DNA from: Apricaphanius iberus
Taxonomy: Eukaryota; Chordata; Actinopteri; Cyprinodontiformes; Aphaniidae
NCBI GenBank assembly: GCA_028564705.1
Contig: JAPXFQ010000804.1
Location: forward strand, 2,728,001-2,792,000
Reading direction: 5' to 3'
Length of the DNA: 64,000 nt
In this document: in pieces, positions 47,011-60,915 of the stretch
How positions within the stretch are numbered: the first letter of the stretch is position 1
Layout: every line of letters begins with the position of its first letter
Made by a program: the position numbers and the translations under genes
Notes under the pieces: generated by a model
The model's input: only the letters and a program-made list of their open reading frames with translations
The model's database searches: none
Told to the model about the DNA's origin: nothing

Positions 47011-49351
47011 AAAGAGAGGAAAGAGTGAAAATACCCCCATAACAGGTATTCAAGGCTTATAATAGTTTTTATTTTTTTTATAAATTTACAAAAAATCGGA
47101 ATACATAATTAAACTTTGCGAAAAAAGTGTCTCTTCTGTTCTTTCTTAACAAAACTATGCACAAATCATCTACAAAAAAAGTCTCCTGAGCGGTGTGACC
47201 GTGGCTAAGATGGTAGAAATTTGTCCTATAATTGGTGGGTTGGTGGTGTACCAGATGGTACTAGATGGTCTACCAACAAATTGAAGCAATTTTGCTACAT
47301 AAACTTAAGCTTTAAATGCCTTGTCCAGGGATTAATCACAATAAAATTCAGATAAAAAATAAACTTTTTTTTACATTATTAGAATAATACTTTTTTTCAG
47401 AAGAAAAAGATGTCTTATATTCATTTTGTATGTATCATAAAAAATACATGGCAAACTTAAACAACATTTAGCACTTACAATTTTTAAAACAATGCAGCAC
47501 CTTTCTATTTGTATGGTATTGGAGGATTCACCTTCTAATAGATATTTATAATAGAAAGTAGCTCCAAATTATTCACAGAAAACTATCTGGGTTTTTTTTC
47601 TGTTTTTGTCCAGCATATCTGAAATAATCAAAAGAAAATACAGCTTGGGAAGCTAAAACACCAGGATGCAATTCTACTTGACACTACTGGCTGTATATTC
47701 CCGGGCAAAAAATCCAGGAGCACCATTCATTTTTCCTCTGTGCTGATTTTACTGTACCCCCAAGAGTGCAGATAAGGAAAACTGTAGATGTTAGCTTCTA
47801 CAGTAGTTCTAAGACAGTTTTCTACTGTATGTATTTCAGTTTTTGAACTATTAAAAAATGCAGTTAAAAGTGTTTGTACAAGGAATCTGAAGTATTTACA
47901 GAGTTTAGCTGTTTCCTGGTGGCTGTTGTCCCTTAACAGGCACAAATACCGGGATCCCCAGTTTTATCTTTTGTTGTGCATTTTTATGGATGCAAAAAAT
48001 GTTAAGATGCAAAATGTATTTTAAGTAGAACTGTCGAGTATTTATCTAATACAGCAGGTTTAAAATGAGAGTAGCCTACTGTTTTTGATCAGGTAGATCT
48101 CGGAAAGAGTTTTAAGGAAAAACAATAAGCTTTTAAATATAGGGTTAAAGCAACCATTGAGTTCACCACAGAGTTAAATGCACAAAGACCCAAGACTAAT
48201 TATTCATACTTTTCTTAGCAGTTAGTGCAGTTTTAACAAAACATTTGAGAGACACTCAATGGTTCACGACAGAGACACTCTGAAACACTAAACACTCTTT
48301 CCAAGTCATCCCACTTTCACAGACACCCCGCTCTGTAGGCTCCTGGGAGACACTGCAGGAAATAAATAGTTTTGGTGCTGACCTCTGGACCACTAGCTGA
48401 TACACCCAGACTTTAGTGGGGTCTGACATACAACAATATTTGACATTAATGTCCTGTATTTGCATTCTTGCACCCCAGAAGTGTGCAGGTGAACAGCTAC
48501 ATGGTTGATAGCTAGTAAATGGCTCCAAGTCGGAGACAGCGGTGTTGGAGAAGAGCACTTTAAAGGATGATTTAAAGTTCCACTGCAGTGACACTGGCCT
48601 TTCATCTCCCTCTCATGACAAAAGCCAGAGACCCCCGGAGAGGTCAAAGAGCGAACACTTGATGGGGTCAGCTTTAGCGCAGATTGTTAGGACAGAGGTT
48701 TTCAAATATTGACTCTGAAGGAGTCACGGAAGAGGAAGAGGAAGTTAAGATTTCCGGAGAACACCTCACTTTTCTCTAGACAGAAGCTTGCATGTGGGCA
48801 GGCGCGCTCTCACCACCATTGCCATCAATAAATAAACAGGGAGTGACAGAAATATCCCCAGCATAGACTCAGCCAGCAGTGGCACGCACAGGGAGAGGGA
48901 GGGAGAGAGTATAACATGGAGATAAAGGCTGAAGGAGACAGAAATTGAGACGAGAGAAACAAGAAGGAGGGAAACATAACAAATAAATAGGAAGGGCTGG
49001 GAAGGAGGGAAAAGGAAATGTAAAGATTACAATTAGGAGGAAAATGGTGCCTGAGACCTTACAGCTAGGAATTAATGGCCGAGGTGAAACATGCTTTTGG
49101 TTTCAGCCCTTTTTCCTACATCCCAGCTTCTCCTCCACCCCTCACCTCCACATTCTGACACACAGACTAGAGCAGCAAATGTGTGTGTGCAGACCCACAC
49201 ACGCACAAATACCAATCCCCCCATTTCCATCTGAGCCTTTGCTCCATCACCCAGTCTCAACCTCTGGTTCTCATTTAGAAGCAACCTCCTTTCTCCTTTT
49301 CCTCCTCCTCAGCACACCTCGCTCTCTCTCTTTCTCTCTCACTCAGCCTGT

Positions 49352-49369
49352 TTGTGTGTGTGTGTGTGT
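49352..49369. repeat. (GT)n microsatellite
   Basis: GT dinucleotide run at the end of a pyrimidine-rich tract. Confidence 0.9.
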
Positions 49370-49671
49370 AAAATCCTTACACCAACACATGTGCAAGCAC
49401 AGGCTGAGGCATTTATGCCCTCTCTCTCCCCCCCAACAACCCCAAGCCTGTGTGAGTTGTAACACAATCGCAAACACACAGACAGGCACAAACGCATGAA
49501 CGAGCGGCAAGGAGCTTCCGGGATCACATTCATGGAGACACACGCTCCCCCTTCTTCCATGATTAGTCTAAATATGCCAGTGATCACAGAACGGCAGGAA
49601 GACCCACTCCACATGAAGCTACAGATACGGATACGCACACACAATCCTCCTCCTCTGCCACTGCTCCACAC

Positions 49672-49688
49672 TCACACACACACACACA
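49672..49688. repeat. (CA)n microsatellite
   Basis: CA dinucleotide run. Confidence 0.9.
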
Positions 49689-51300
49689 AAAGAAAGAAAA
49701 AAAATCAAACACTTTTCATTTACTGTCTCCAAGCTGGCAAGTTGCCAAGCTTCACATAAATTTGGTGCAGTGCCTTTCACAGTCCTTTTTTAGGTACAGT
49801 AATGCAAACACTAGAGAAACTGAAGATTCAATCCAGCTCTTTAAGAATCAAATCACACGGGTGAGGAAGAAAAAAATTAGAGGAGGTTGTGTGTCTCCTA
49901 ATCAAGGCAAAGGAGCAGACGTTTCATACTGTAAACTCAAATTACCGCCTCATGGTTGTATGCCTCCACCCACTAGTCAAGCTGCAGTTCATATTCATGT
50001 TTCCATTTTTTCCCATTAATGGGAGTTTTTTTTTTCTTCATCCAGGCTTAAAGTCCAAGGGTGTTGTTCGCTGCAGAGACTTTGGATTTTAACTGAAAGG
50101 ACATATAAGTTAGTGATATTTTGTTTAAAGTAGATCGCTTCTTACCTGCAGCAGATAGCGGTCAAAGCAACCTGAGAGGATAATTACAACAGGATGGGGA
50201 AGCTAATCGCTGCTACATGTAGGGACGGTTGAACTTTGAGTTTTACACCATGACATTCTTGGGGACTCAGTTCGATTGGGCAGGGAGTGCTTAAAAGTTT
50301 TCACTTTCAGAAGTGGACCAAACCTTCTGGACAGTCATGGAGTTACAGCAGCTGCTCGGGGGGGACACAAGTAGTTGCCCAGTATGAGCAGCAAACGTAT
50401 TTGGTATCTCCCATTCCCATTAAAATGATAGATATCTGAAATAGGACCTTCTCAATTACAACTATCCAAATCATTCATTCTAGATAGGAACAACAAGTTT
50501 GTGGATAGAAGGAGCAACAAAGCTAATATAAATAAAGGGAAAATGATGTTAAAGATAGCTGAAAAATTCACTGTGAATGCATGTCCGTAAAACCAGCTTT
50601 TTACATGCTTTTCTTTCCTCTTACCTATTTCAGAGTGTTCTCCCCACAGGAGCAGCATCCACACTGATGAGTGTTTTCACCATGACGTGGTAGTGCTTAT
50701 GTTGTGTTCACTGGTTTAAAAATTATCAGATTTTTACATTTAAGACCAGTTACTAGTCAGGTCCGACCACGCAGATTATCTCTCTAGTTGATTGCATCTC
50801 TGTTTTTGACCATATAGCTATGTGTAATTAGGCTGCAGTGTATTCTTCATAGTATGAAAACTGACAGCTTTATGTACTTATTTTATCTCTTAGTTACACT
50901 TGTTATGAGTTTTTGGTTGGTTTATGATTATTACAATGTCTAACTTCTAGCTGTAAATTATCCAAACTGTTTTTAAGCTTGCCAGCATTTACTTAATGCA
51001 TTACGGAACGCTAAATTTACTCATACTTATAGGGCAGCTTTTGAAATGTTGCTTCAAAGTTATAAGATTTAATCATGTATTCCAGTTCAAAGGCTCGCGT
51101 ACCGAGGGTTTTAAAATTTTGAATTTCAACAAGACATTATTATGAGATCGAAAAAAAGGACACTTACAGGTCTAATGGAGGTCCTGTTGTTTTAAAACTA
51201 CAGCGACTTTCATGGAGAGTGACTATTAAGCAGGAGACTTATATGTTCTCGTGTTCTCATGAAAAGCTCATTTCAGCCCATACCTACAATCACTTTCGAC

Positions 51301-51960
51301 TAGGGATGCTCCGATCAGGTTTTACAAGGTACCAATCACATAGTTTGGCTGTAAATTTTTCATTTAGTTATGGTGAGTGCTACTGCATGTGTTGCATGAT
51401 TCGTAACAAGGAACAATAAAAATCACCTTAATTTAGAAAAATCCTGTTTTTACTTTTTCAAGAGAAAAAATTAAAAAAACCTTGTAAGTACAATGCAGCA
51501 ACAATTGAGTCAAATGTCAACTGAAGAACACTTTAAATTATGTAATATGGATAACACAATCTATAAGAAATTTACTTTATCAGTGTCACGCTCATATGGG
51601 CGTGTGTTTCCAAGCGTAGGCTGCGTTAGCTTGCGGCTGACTGTTGGTGCATTAGCCGCCTTCTTTTCATTCTCTGGGTTGAGCCTCGAAAACTCACCAT
51701 GCTCCGTCAAGTGTTTAAATGTCGGATCAAATTCGTTGTGTTGAAGCTTTTAGACGTGCTTCCTCCGCTGGGTATTTTTTCATTTCACGTTTTGCAAGAC
51801 GCAAACTTAATATCATTCTCACAGACTGAAAAAAAGTTCCACACGGCAGACATGTTTGTTATTGTGGGTTTGCCGCCATGCGCACTAAGTAGAGTGAAGG
51901 GGAAGGGGAAAGTACAGCGCCTCTGCCGGCTGTACTGACCGATCAATCGGAGCACCCCTA
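51301..51960. mobile_element. hAT-type non-autonomous element, 660 bp
   Basis: Terminal inverted repeats TAGGGATGCTCCGAT / TAGGGGTGCTCCGAT. Flanks CTTTCGAC and CTTTCTAT share 5 of 8 positions, consistent with a decayed 8-bp duplication. No transposase. Confidence 0.75.
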
Positions 51961-54900
51961 CTTTCTATCACAGCTAAGATACTCTGCATCAACGACTGTA
52001 ACACGTTTACAGCCAGATCTAAATTAACGTTTTTCAATAATTGGACTAATAGTTTAACTGAAAGGGAGCCAATGTCCCCATTTAAATGTGACTCAGAAAA
52101 TTTAAATTATTGAGTGAAGGGTGTTCAACTCCGCGACACTAGGTGGCGATATGCTCCCTTTCACGTTGTCATTCATCCAGATGGATTACAGTGACTAAAC
52201 AAATGCTGGCAGCAGTGAAGCAGACAAAAAAGCAATGAGTAAAGAAATGACTGATTAATCGCCAATAGCGTTAACAACTAATTAGTTACTATGGCCTCAA
52301 CACTATCGTTCAACATTACTAAAAAGGAAAGAGAAAGCACAACGGACCCAAGAACATGTGTGACAACAACATGCTGCTTGTTTTTGTTTTTTCTTTGCTG
52401 TAAAGGCCGGTTCAAACTGTACGCATTTTAGCCATCTCAAAAGACTGCACAATGTCACACTGCCAGCTCCACTGAGCTTTAGAGGTATCTCACACTCAAG
52501 GTTTCAGTGGATCAAATAGCACCACGTCTAGCGACATATCTAGCAACATTTCTGACCACCTTAGCTACCTTCTGTGAAACTTTGTTGCTGATATTTGCTG
52601 TAGATTAGAATGCCTGCTTGTTCTGCATCGGGACTGTAAGTCGTTTATAAAGCAAATGCCACGGAGCATCACTTTACATCAACTGACCAAGTAGTTCTGA
52701 TTTAGAATTAATTTAAAAGTAAAAACAAAATCTTGAAGTATACAAGACCAATCTTTCTTTAAAAAGTCACACACGAACATCAGGCAGAAGCTTGTTCTAT
52801 CCTGTGGTGCATTCAAGAAAATTTTGAAATGTATGATGATTACAGTAGCGTAAGACTTTTGAAATTTTTGAAAATACAATGGAAATGATAACATAAGCCA
52901 TAAACTTCTGTTTAACACAACATTTGGTGAACACTGAATATTACTCTAATTATTTAAAAAAAAAAAACAAATTCGATTTTTTTTTTTCTTAACATATCCC
53001 AGCAAATCTTTTTTTTGTTTTTTTTTTGTTTAAAAGGTCTTGAATCTCCAGTTGCAATCTGATATATTGTAAATTATGTACCAGTTCCTTCTCTCAACAG
53101 TATACTTCAGGCAAAATAATATCACGTTCCACTGTCTCTTCTTGAAGATTAGAAGAGCTGGTTTTTAGAAATTTTGTGTTTATGCTACAATTTTTTTTCT
53201 GTGCTACAAAACCAGCAACTTCTGTAGCACCAGTGCAACAAGCTAAAAAGGTTAACGTACAGCCCTGATCGACTATAGGCCCTATTGCGATTGTTAATGC
53301 CTTTTTTGACGATCGGCCAAGTAATCAACTAGGATTAGTATCAAGTAATCAGCCTTTTTAAGAATAACTACTGGCCAAACCCACTATTGATCTTTCTCTA
53401 CTGTTGGTCCGTTTTTTTAACCAATTATTGGTATATTAATTGCCTATCTGCCTTTTTCAAAATAACTACTACAAAATAATTACGGCCTTACCGGGTATTG
53501 GCCAAACCCACTATCGGTCCGAAACAATGAGGAAAAAAATTAAACACAACAAGGCTGCAGCACATATTTTGTAAATATTAATATGGATTGATTGTGTTAC
53601 ACACGTTGCTGCAGTGTTGTTGTGTACCGGTGTTGTTCCGCGGTCTCGTCACTTGCCGAGAATAGCTCTGCTGAGATGGGGTTGGACTTGCATACATAGA
53701 AATTTGATTTTCTAATCTCATTATGTGGTTCGACTTCAGCCGGACTGAGACAATAAATAGGCTTTCTTTTACTGAATGTATACATGCACTGACTGAGATG
53801 TACAGCAAAAATCCCCACTGAAAGAGAAGATTTAAGCTTAAGCTCTTCTTCCCAATTGACCATCAGTGGGACTTGTCAAGTGTTCACTAAATCTGTGAAC
53901 AAAGTAATGCTTCTCAAATGATGGTGATGACCACACAGTGTCTTGTTTCAAAAAATTTTTGTATTTTCCGACATGCCCTATTAATCCGTTGTTATATTTT
54001 CACCAACAAAGCCTCCCTTGTCTTAGTAACAAGAAGAAGCAGCTCAGAGAATGTGCTCCTTCACTGCTGCTCTCTACCACCAGCTGAACAAAGCAGAAGC
54101 ACTGAGCTGAGCCTTCGACATGGAAACAAAAGATCGCTCTTCCTGCGTTGTGGCTGAGATGGTTTAAGAAGTCACAGGATATGTTACAATGTGCTTTTAG
54201 AACTACCTTTTAGCTCTGGCACGTCTTAGAAAATCTATTTTCTTCGTTAACATGAGAAATTTTCACTAATTCAGAAAAAAGTAAAGAGCATCACACAGCC
54301 AATCTGCACATCAGCATCTACCTCAAAAACAGCTTGCTACATGGGAGGGGTAGAAATCAAACCTCCAGTTTTCGAACTGGAAGAAATCTAAATTTAGATA
54401 CCAATTAAACGTTTTTTAAAATCATTTGTTTTTTTGAATTTGGATCCCCAACAGCTTAATATACATATTTGGTTAATGTATGCAGTCAAAGATTTTAGGT
54501 TATATATGGAAACAATGTTCCTTTTTGCAACTTTTTGCATTCACTAGTTGTTATTGGACATTTTCGAAGTGTGGAGAAATCCCAACATAAATGTCCAATA
54601 CAGATTTCTTTCTCTAGCTAAAGTTATTGTTGACAAACAGATCCATTCAAAAGAAACCTGCGGAAATCCAAATGGTGTTGGAGGTTGAGTGGCAACACGC
54701 AAGCATGCGGCCATGTACGTATGCGTGCAAGTACACAGTCATTTACACAAAACCTTGACCAGCAGATTTTATTATACGACCCAGAAAAGATCATTTACAC
54801 ACATGCTTCCACGCCCTTTTACACCCCCACTGGCCTCTTGATTCTCCTCAGCCCCACCCCACCCCCCCTTTCCCACATCTCCTCTCTGCCCTCTATCCCA

Positions 54901-54988
54901 CCCCCTTCTACTGCTCCAGCACGAGAACCTGAAAACACACACACATGCACAGGGTGGTTTGCCTCCGTTATCTCCTCTCTACTACACA

Positions 54989-54989
<1 letters not shown>

Positions 54990-55038
<49 letters not shown>

Positions 55039-55060
55039 CTACACACTCACACACACACAT
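54990..55060. repeat. (TC)n-(AC)n compound microsatellite
   Basis: About 35 bp of TC repeats running into interrupted AC repeats. Confidence 0.95.
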
Positions 55061-55176
55061 AGAGCCATGCCCCCTTCTGTCTTTCTACCCCTTGCTTAAC
55101 TTACTCCCACTTCTCTCACTCTATTTCTCCTCCCCCTCCCTCAACTGCCTTCAGCCAATGGTGTCTCAGAGAAGCT

Positions 55177-55190
55177 GTTGTCATGGTGAC
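55177..55190 (+). promoter_or_regulatory. RFX X-box-like motif near a CCAAT
   Basis: GTTGTCATGGTGAC fits the X-box consensus. A CCAAT occurs about 20 bp to its left (55155-55159). Local DNA is less AT-rich than the surroundings. Confidence 0.4.
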
Positions 55191-56194
55191 GGGGCTCCTG
55201 TCTGCGCTCTGTCCCTCAGGCATCCCAGATCTAGAGAACGCAGTGGTGTTTACGTGAGACCAGAGGAGAGGAGAGAACAGGGCCGTGTATAGATGTGTTT
55301 CAGAGGCAGCAGACAGAGAAGATGGAGAAAAGAAACATTTTTTTTTTTATCTTCCCCTTTATTCAGCTTCTGTGTCGTCTTTGGGTTCAAAAGCTTTGTA
55401 TTCAGTGTGTTTACTGGAGTGTGTGTTTGTGCGCGTGTGTGTGGATGTGTGTGTGTGTCAGATAGCTTTGCAGACACCTAGGCATCTCACACCCCTATTC
55501 CTGGCACCTCCACCCAATGTCTGACCTTTCCTGGACTCCAGCAGGCACATTCACACAGGCTTGACCCAGTACACAATCACAGCTCTTCATATGCTTGCAC
55601 AGACAAACACACACATTGGCTTAAGATCATATAACCAGCCTAAAACGCTTGCACCTGGTGTGACCCAAAATAAAGTTTCCTTCGGCGGTCATAGCGAAAC
55701 AGTGACAGAGTCTCAGCTGTAACCAGTTTGCCACTCACACATTAAACATGGGTTCACAGTGCGGAGCCCAGATCACCTAATGACTCACAGTTGACCATTT
55801 TGTGGTATTAGATTTTTCAAGATTATTTTATCTTTACCTGCAGATCTTTTTACATTTTGAGTGGTGCAGCTTTTCCAGCCTTTACGACATTTGCAGTGCA
55901 GCAGTTATTGTGTTTTACGGCAGGACTCTGTGAACGTTCAGGTTGTTTCTGCAGAGAGAAAGCAGCCCGCAGAAAAACAGACACATGGAGTGCTAAGAAT
56001 ATTACATTTAAGTTTAAAGTGTAAAGAAAAACAGAACTGCTATTAATAAACTAGGAGAGCTGATAATATTTTCATACAGACAGAAAAGGCTCCGAACGTC
56101 TTCATTGTTCACATGCGAAGGTAAAATTGGATTCTCTAATATTTTTAACAATTGTTTCGCAAAGTTTCACTATAAACATTATTTAGCTTTCATC

Positions 56195-56660
56195 AACTAT
56201 GACCAGTTTCCATGTCTCTGCTGAAGAAAGGGATCCCTGCAGCATTATGAAGCCATCACCGAATTTAATGATGGGGATGGTGTGTTCGAGGATCCAGGCA
56301 AAAATGGTCCATCCCAATCCTATCTGACTAGAACATCTCGGCTGTGTGGCCAACTGCAAATGGGATTTCTTAACGTTTTTTAGTTTAAACGTGGGCTTAC
56401 TTCTAGCCACTGTTCCTTCAAGGCCAGAAGTGTAGAGACAACAAAAGAAAAGTTGAACAGTCAACTACTACTTAATTGGAACTCTGTATTTCTGTAGCTC
56501 CTTCAGGGTTACCGCAAACCTCTTCAGTGCCTCTTTAATTAATGCTCTCCTCGTCCAGTTTGCCAATTTTAGTAGGTGGACAACCATATCTTGATTGGGG
56601 ATGGGTACCGATATCTGCTTCCATAATAGCACAATCTCTGACATAAACGGTACTAACCAG
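56195..56660 (-). mobile_element. Tc1-like transposase pseudogene
   Basis: Minus-strand translation shows the N-terminal helix-turn-helix region (NWTRRALIKEALKRFAVTLK, about 56500-56560) and, further on, NTIPI..-type catalytic-core sequence HTIPIIKFGDGFIMLQGSLS (about 56225-56285), recalling '[20 protein letters not shown]'. The region between is mostly deleted and frames change. Confidence 0.82.
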
Positions 56661-59316
56661 ACCGAAAAACAATGCACATTTCGCTTTCTGTCCTTTTTTT
56701 TCTGGAGATATCAAGCACTATGAACTCTAGGCATGCCATCTGCCAAGAGCGATGGCCTATATCACCAGAAAGGGCTAGCATGGCTATGTTTTTGCAAAAG
56801 AAAAACTGCTAAAAGTTAGGGATGTCAATAATTAATGCATTAATTCCTAGAATTAACAAAGCAATTAACAAATGCACACACTGACACTCTCTTTATAATT
56901 GAGCCTGGAACACATCAGTTCTTCCTAACCAGAAAAACTAGGGATTGCTGTGCAGAAGTATGTGTGTGTGTACCTGAATGACATGTGAGTATATTATTAT
57001 TGGGGTATTGAGTTGATATGATTATAAATTAATAAAAAATAATAAAATAAAATAATGGTTTACCGAATTTTTTCACATTGTTTGGTCAAGGCTATTATGC
57101 CTATTTAATTGTGTTTGTATTTTGAGAGAATGTTTGTTTGCGTCGTTCTGTGTTTATTCTATATGCAAAAATTGGAGTTCAGCTTTATTAGCAACTGTAT
57201 CTGTAGTAGTAGACTGCATCTAGTCCCCTGCAACTGCTTTAAAGTCAAAATTAATTTTACTTTCCAAAGACTTGCTATGCAAACACCATTAAGAATAGGT
57301 CAGTGATTGCACTGAACCTAACAATTATTATTATTTTTTAAATTCTTGCTAAACACCATAACGCAACAGAATTTTAATCTAATAATACACAGTGGTTAAA
57401 AGAAAGATAATAGGTATTCATATGCGATAAGAGTAATAAGATGTTACATGCAAGCTGCAATCAGGTGTATTGGTGTAGGTTTAATTAATCCTGCTCGTTG
57501 CCTTAAATTTCTCAGCACAAACCTATATCATAATTGAAGGTGTTGACCGGCTCTCTAAGCCCTCGCCCACAAAGTAAAAAGTCCAACGAATTCCTGATCT
57601 TCATCCGTGTTGGAAAACACTTAACACACTTGACATTCTCTTCTCATCTGTCACAGGTCAATCTTGCACATTAATTGCAAGGTAAACAACTGAAGAGGAG
57701 CCGCTCCCCCCACCACCCCAAAAGCCGTTTTCTTTCCCTCGCTTCCCTCCTGCTCCTTCCATAATTTTTTCTTCTTCTTAGCCAAACTCAGTTTAAGCCC
57801 CCTTTAGAATCAGAATCTGGACAAGCACCAGTCGTAAGCTAATCCGACTCCCCGACTGGACCCCTCCTCTGAAACAGCCTAGCAGGGGGTGGACTGATGA
57901 AAGGCAGGCTGATATGAGGGACATGAAAGGCTTTGTCGAGGCACACAGACCCGCAGACGCAGCTTGCCTCAGACCCCAACGCTGCATTCACCACTGTACA
58001 AGAAGCCATTTAAGACATTAAAACCGTACAGAGTTGTCAGAGCCACTTCCATATGCCACAGCTGCCGCGTTTTGTCTGCTTCCACTTGACGCGCAGGTTA
58101 AGTAAGACACTTAATGTCTGAACTGTGATCATTTTGTGTTTTAACAACTGCTTAACTAGCACCCTGCTTAATGAAAGCAGATCCCCTTGACTGGAACATT
58201 ACTTTTTTTCTCTCGATCAGTGAGGTGTGGCAACAAAATTAGCTCCAGTTGGAGAAAAGAGTAAACTTTTGTTTTGAGCCTGTCCAAACATCACAGATTA
58301 ATTAAAAATAGCTGCCTGGAGTGCATTAGTGGAGCTGTTAGGAAAAACGTATGGCTATTTAGGGTGGATGCATTGAGTGGTTCGCTGAGTGTTTTAAGCC
58401 CATTCGCATAGAGAAGACAGAGCCTCTACAGCGGCAAACTCAAACTCCAGTCATTGATGGCCGGTGTCCTTCAACTTTTTAGATGCATCCCTGGTTAAAG
58501 TTCTACAAGGTTTTATTAATGATTTTTCTAATTGACACAGCTAAGATGAAGCAGGAACACATCTTAAAGCCCAAGCCCACTGTTGAAACTCCACAGTTGT
58601 GTATTCCTAAAGATAAATATATACATATGTGTTTGTATGTGTGTCTTTTCTGTAAAGAACCAGAAGTTTTAAAGACACAGCTACTTTGTAAAAAATGACT
58701 GATCAAAATGCTGTTTTTCACCACAAACAGAGTTAAACACACTCTCAAACCGTTTGTCTCAAAGGTTCACCAATCCAAGCAGAATGATAATGTTCATCAT
58801 AGAATTATATATATTTGATCAAATCATGAGGTATACCATGCTGCCGCAAGTATTCGCTCACTCATCCAAACCGCTGAACTCAGACCACTTCCAAGGCCAC
58901 AGGTGTATAAAATGCAATATCATGGCATGTAAACTGTTTCTACAAACATTTATGAAAGAATGGGCCGCTCTCAGGAGCTCGCTGAATTCTGTTAGGGTAT
59001 TATTACAAGATATCACCTGTGCAAGAGGTACAGTTTTTACATTTCTTTGCTAGTATACATTCTAAAGTCAATTGTACAATACCTGATTAGAAAAAACAAC
59101 CATTAAGCCATGATGTTGAAGTACTAGGCACATAAAATGACAGATCCTCATATTATAAGGTACAATATACAAATATGTCATTAGTTTTCTGCAGATGCAG
59201 CAGGTACAAACCTCCAAACCACATACCAGCTTAGTTTTCTTCTGTCCTGTATTTGACAGTAAATAAGAATTCATGTCCTGTGCGACCACAAAGGCAGTCA
59301 GTTTTAAACTAGAGAT

Positions 59317-59907
59317 TAGGGCTGCACAATTGATCGCGATCACGATTTTAGTTGACACAATTAAATGAACCTGATCGTCACGATATTTACATTCAAAATG
59401 CGAGCTCTTCTGCTTTCTTCTTTATCACACACCGACTCAATCAATATTTTACGAGCCACCAGGGGGCAAACAAGGCTAAAGTTTAATTAAGTTGCCCAAA
59501 TAAACACAGCGCACATACGCTTGCTACGTAGCAGATGAAAAGGAGCATTTGAGCAATGTAGTAGATCCAAATCTCCATTATGGATCTTACTAGTAAGAAG
59601 AAAGTATACTACTGCCACAGTAAGCAGCCGGTGGATGCTACGCTATCCCACAATGCAGCGGACGCCCCGAAATCATAGAAGAAGTATTGGAGTTTGTTTT
59701 TGTTTGGTTTTTTGCATTATTTATCGTCTATTCTAATCTAAAGTTTTATTTTTCACACATTTGTTTTGCAACATTGTATGTTTATAATTGGTGCAATAAA
59801 AATAGATATTTTACAGGACTGGATGAATGATCATGATTAATAATTGTGATTACAATACTGATCAAAATAATCGTGATTATTATTTTGGTCACAATCGTGC
59901 AGCCCTA
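59317..59907. mobile_element. hAT-type MITE with perfect 8-bp duplication
   Basis: 591 bp with terminal inverted repeats TAGGGCTGCACAATTG / TAGGGCTGCACGATTG, flanked by exact 8-bp direct duplications CTAGAGAT (59309-59316 and 59908-59915). No transposase. Carries a CTCF-core-like site at 59456-59467. Confidence 0.92.
59456..59467 (+). promoter_or_regulatory. CTCF-core-like motif inside a hAT MITE
   Basis: CCACCAGGGGGC equals the classic CTCF core. Confidence 0.4.
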
Positions 59908-60149
59908 CTAGAGATGCACTTAGAACTTGGAGGGTGATCCCCAAATGGTTGAATTTCAGCTTAATGGGTCCTGGCCACTGATGGCCACTACTCAGAGAAT
60001 CAAAATTCTTATTTTTTCTCAAACAGTGAATGCACCATGCTAATCAATACCAGGTCACACTGGAAACAGGATTTAAGGTCACTGAGGGAAGAAGACTCAA
60101 TGTTAGCAATCTCAAGTATCACAGAGGGTTTTAAAATTAACTCAGTTGG

Positions 60150-60915
60150 ACCATCAGGGGTTGGAGCCGGGTAGATTATCAGGTCGTCTGGTCGGGGACC
60201 TAGGCTAGTGGGCTACTCTTGCCGGGGTGGGAGCCTTGGCGGTCTGCTTGTCCCCGTCCTGGTGGGCAAGGGGTCCGTCTCCCGGGTGCAGGGGCAGGGT
60301 GCTCTATCGGGGCGTCTGTCCCGGGGCCTGAGAGTATGGAGTATGTATGGGGTGTATGAATGAGTGTAAAGCGTCCTTTTTTCGTGTGTCCTGTATATGT
60401 AAGAATGTGTGCGCATGAGAGGGAGGGTACGTATGAGTGTCTTTGTCTGTCTATGTCTACTTGTCAGGTTGGGTGTTTGGCTGCCCTCTGGCCTGTTGCA
60501 TCTTCTTCCCCTCAGTCACTCCCCGTCGGTGATGGATGGTCCTGCCCGCTGGTCGATGATGGCTCTCGATGCCTGGGGCCGGGGTCCCGGATGCGGCGTG
60601 GCTCGGTTCCGGTGCATGTCTGGCTGGTCCTGGGTGGGTCGGTGTGTCGGGCGGCCGCTGTTTCCGGCCGACATCCTCCTTGGATTGACTGGGACACCTC
60701 TTATGGGGGTGCCGGGGTTGTAAAGTAGGTTGGTGCCATCCGGTGGATCGGTGGGGACCGTGCCCGGCGCCCAAGCTCCTGTCAGTTCCATGAGTTCTAC
60801 TGCCTGGCCGGTTCCTCTGGGGGAGCTGTCCGGTATTGGCTGGGCCCCAGATCTTGGCGCTCTGCATGGTGCGGGATCTGGACCCGGGAGCTGGTAGATC
60901 TGGATGTCCCGGTGC
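60150..60915. other. GC-rich block of unknown origin
   Basis: Composition changes sharply: the 60 bases from 60541 are 73% G+C by my count, against clearly AT-rich flanks. Dominated by GGG/CCC words with (TG)-rich patches. Open frames on both strands (up to 136 codons) have biased composition and no domain I recognise. Could be an unclassified transposable element or an intronic CpG-rich insert. Confidence 0.55.

Noticed and set aside
49044..49499. 151-codon plus-strand frame
   Set aside because: Low-complexity product of pyrimidine tracts and CA/GT repeats.
60360..60867. Open frames on both strands in the GC-rich block
   Set aside because: High G+C makes stops rare; overlapping frames on both strands, biased composition and no motif argue against coding.
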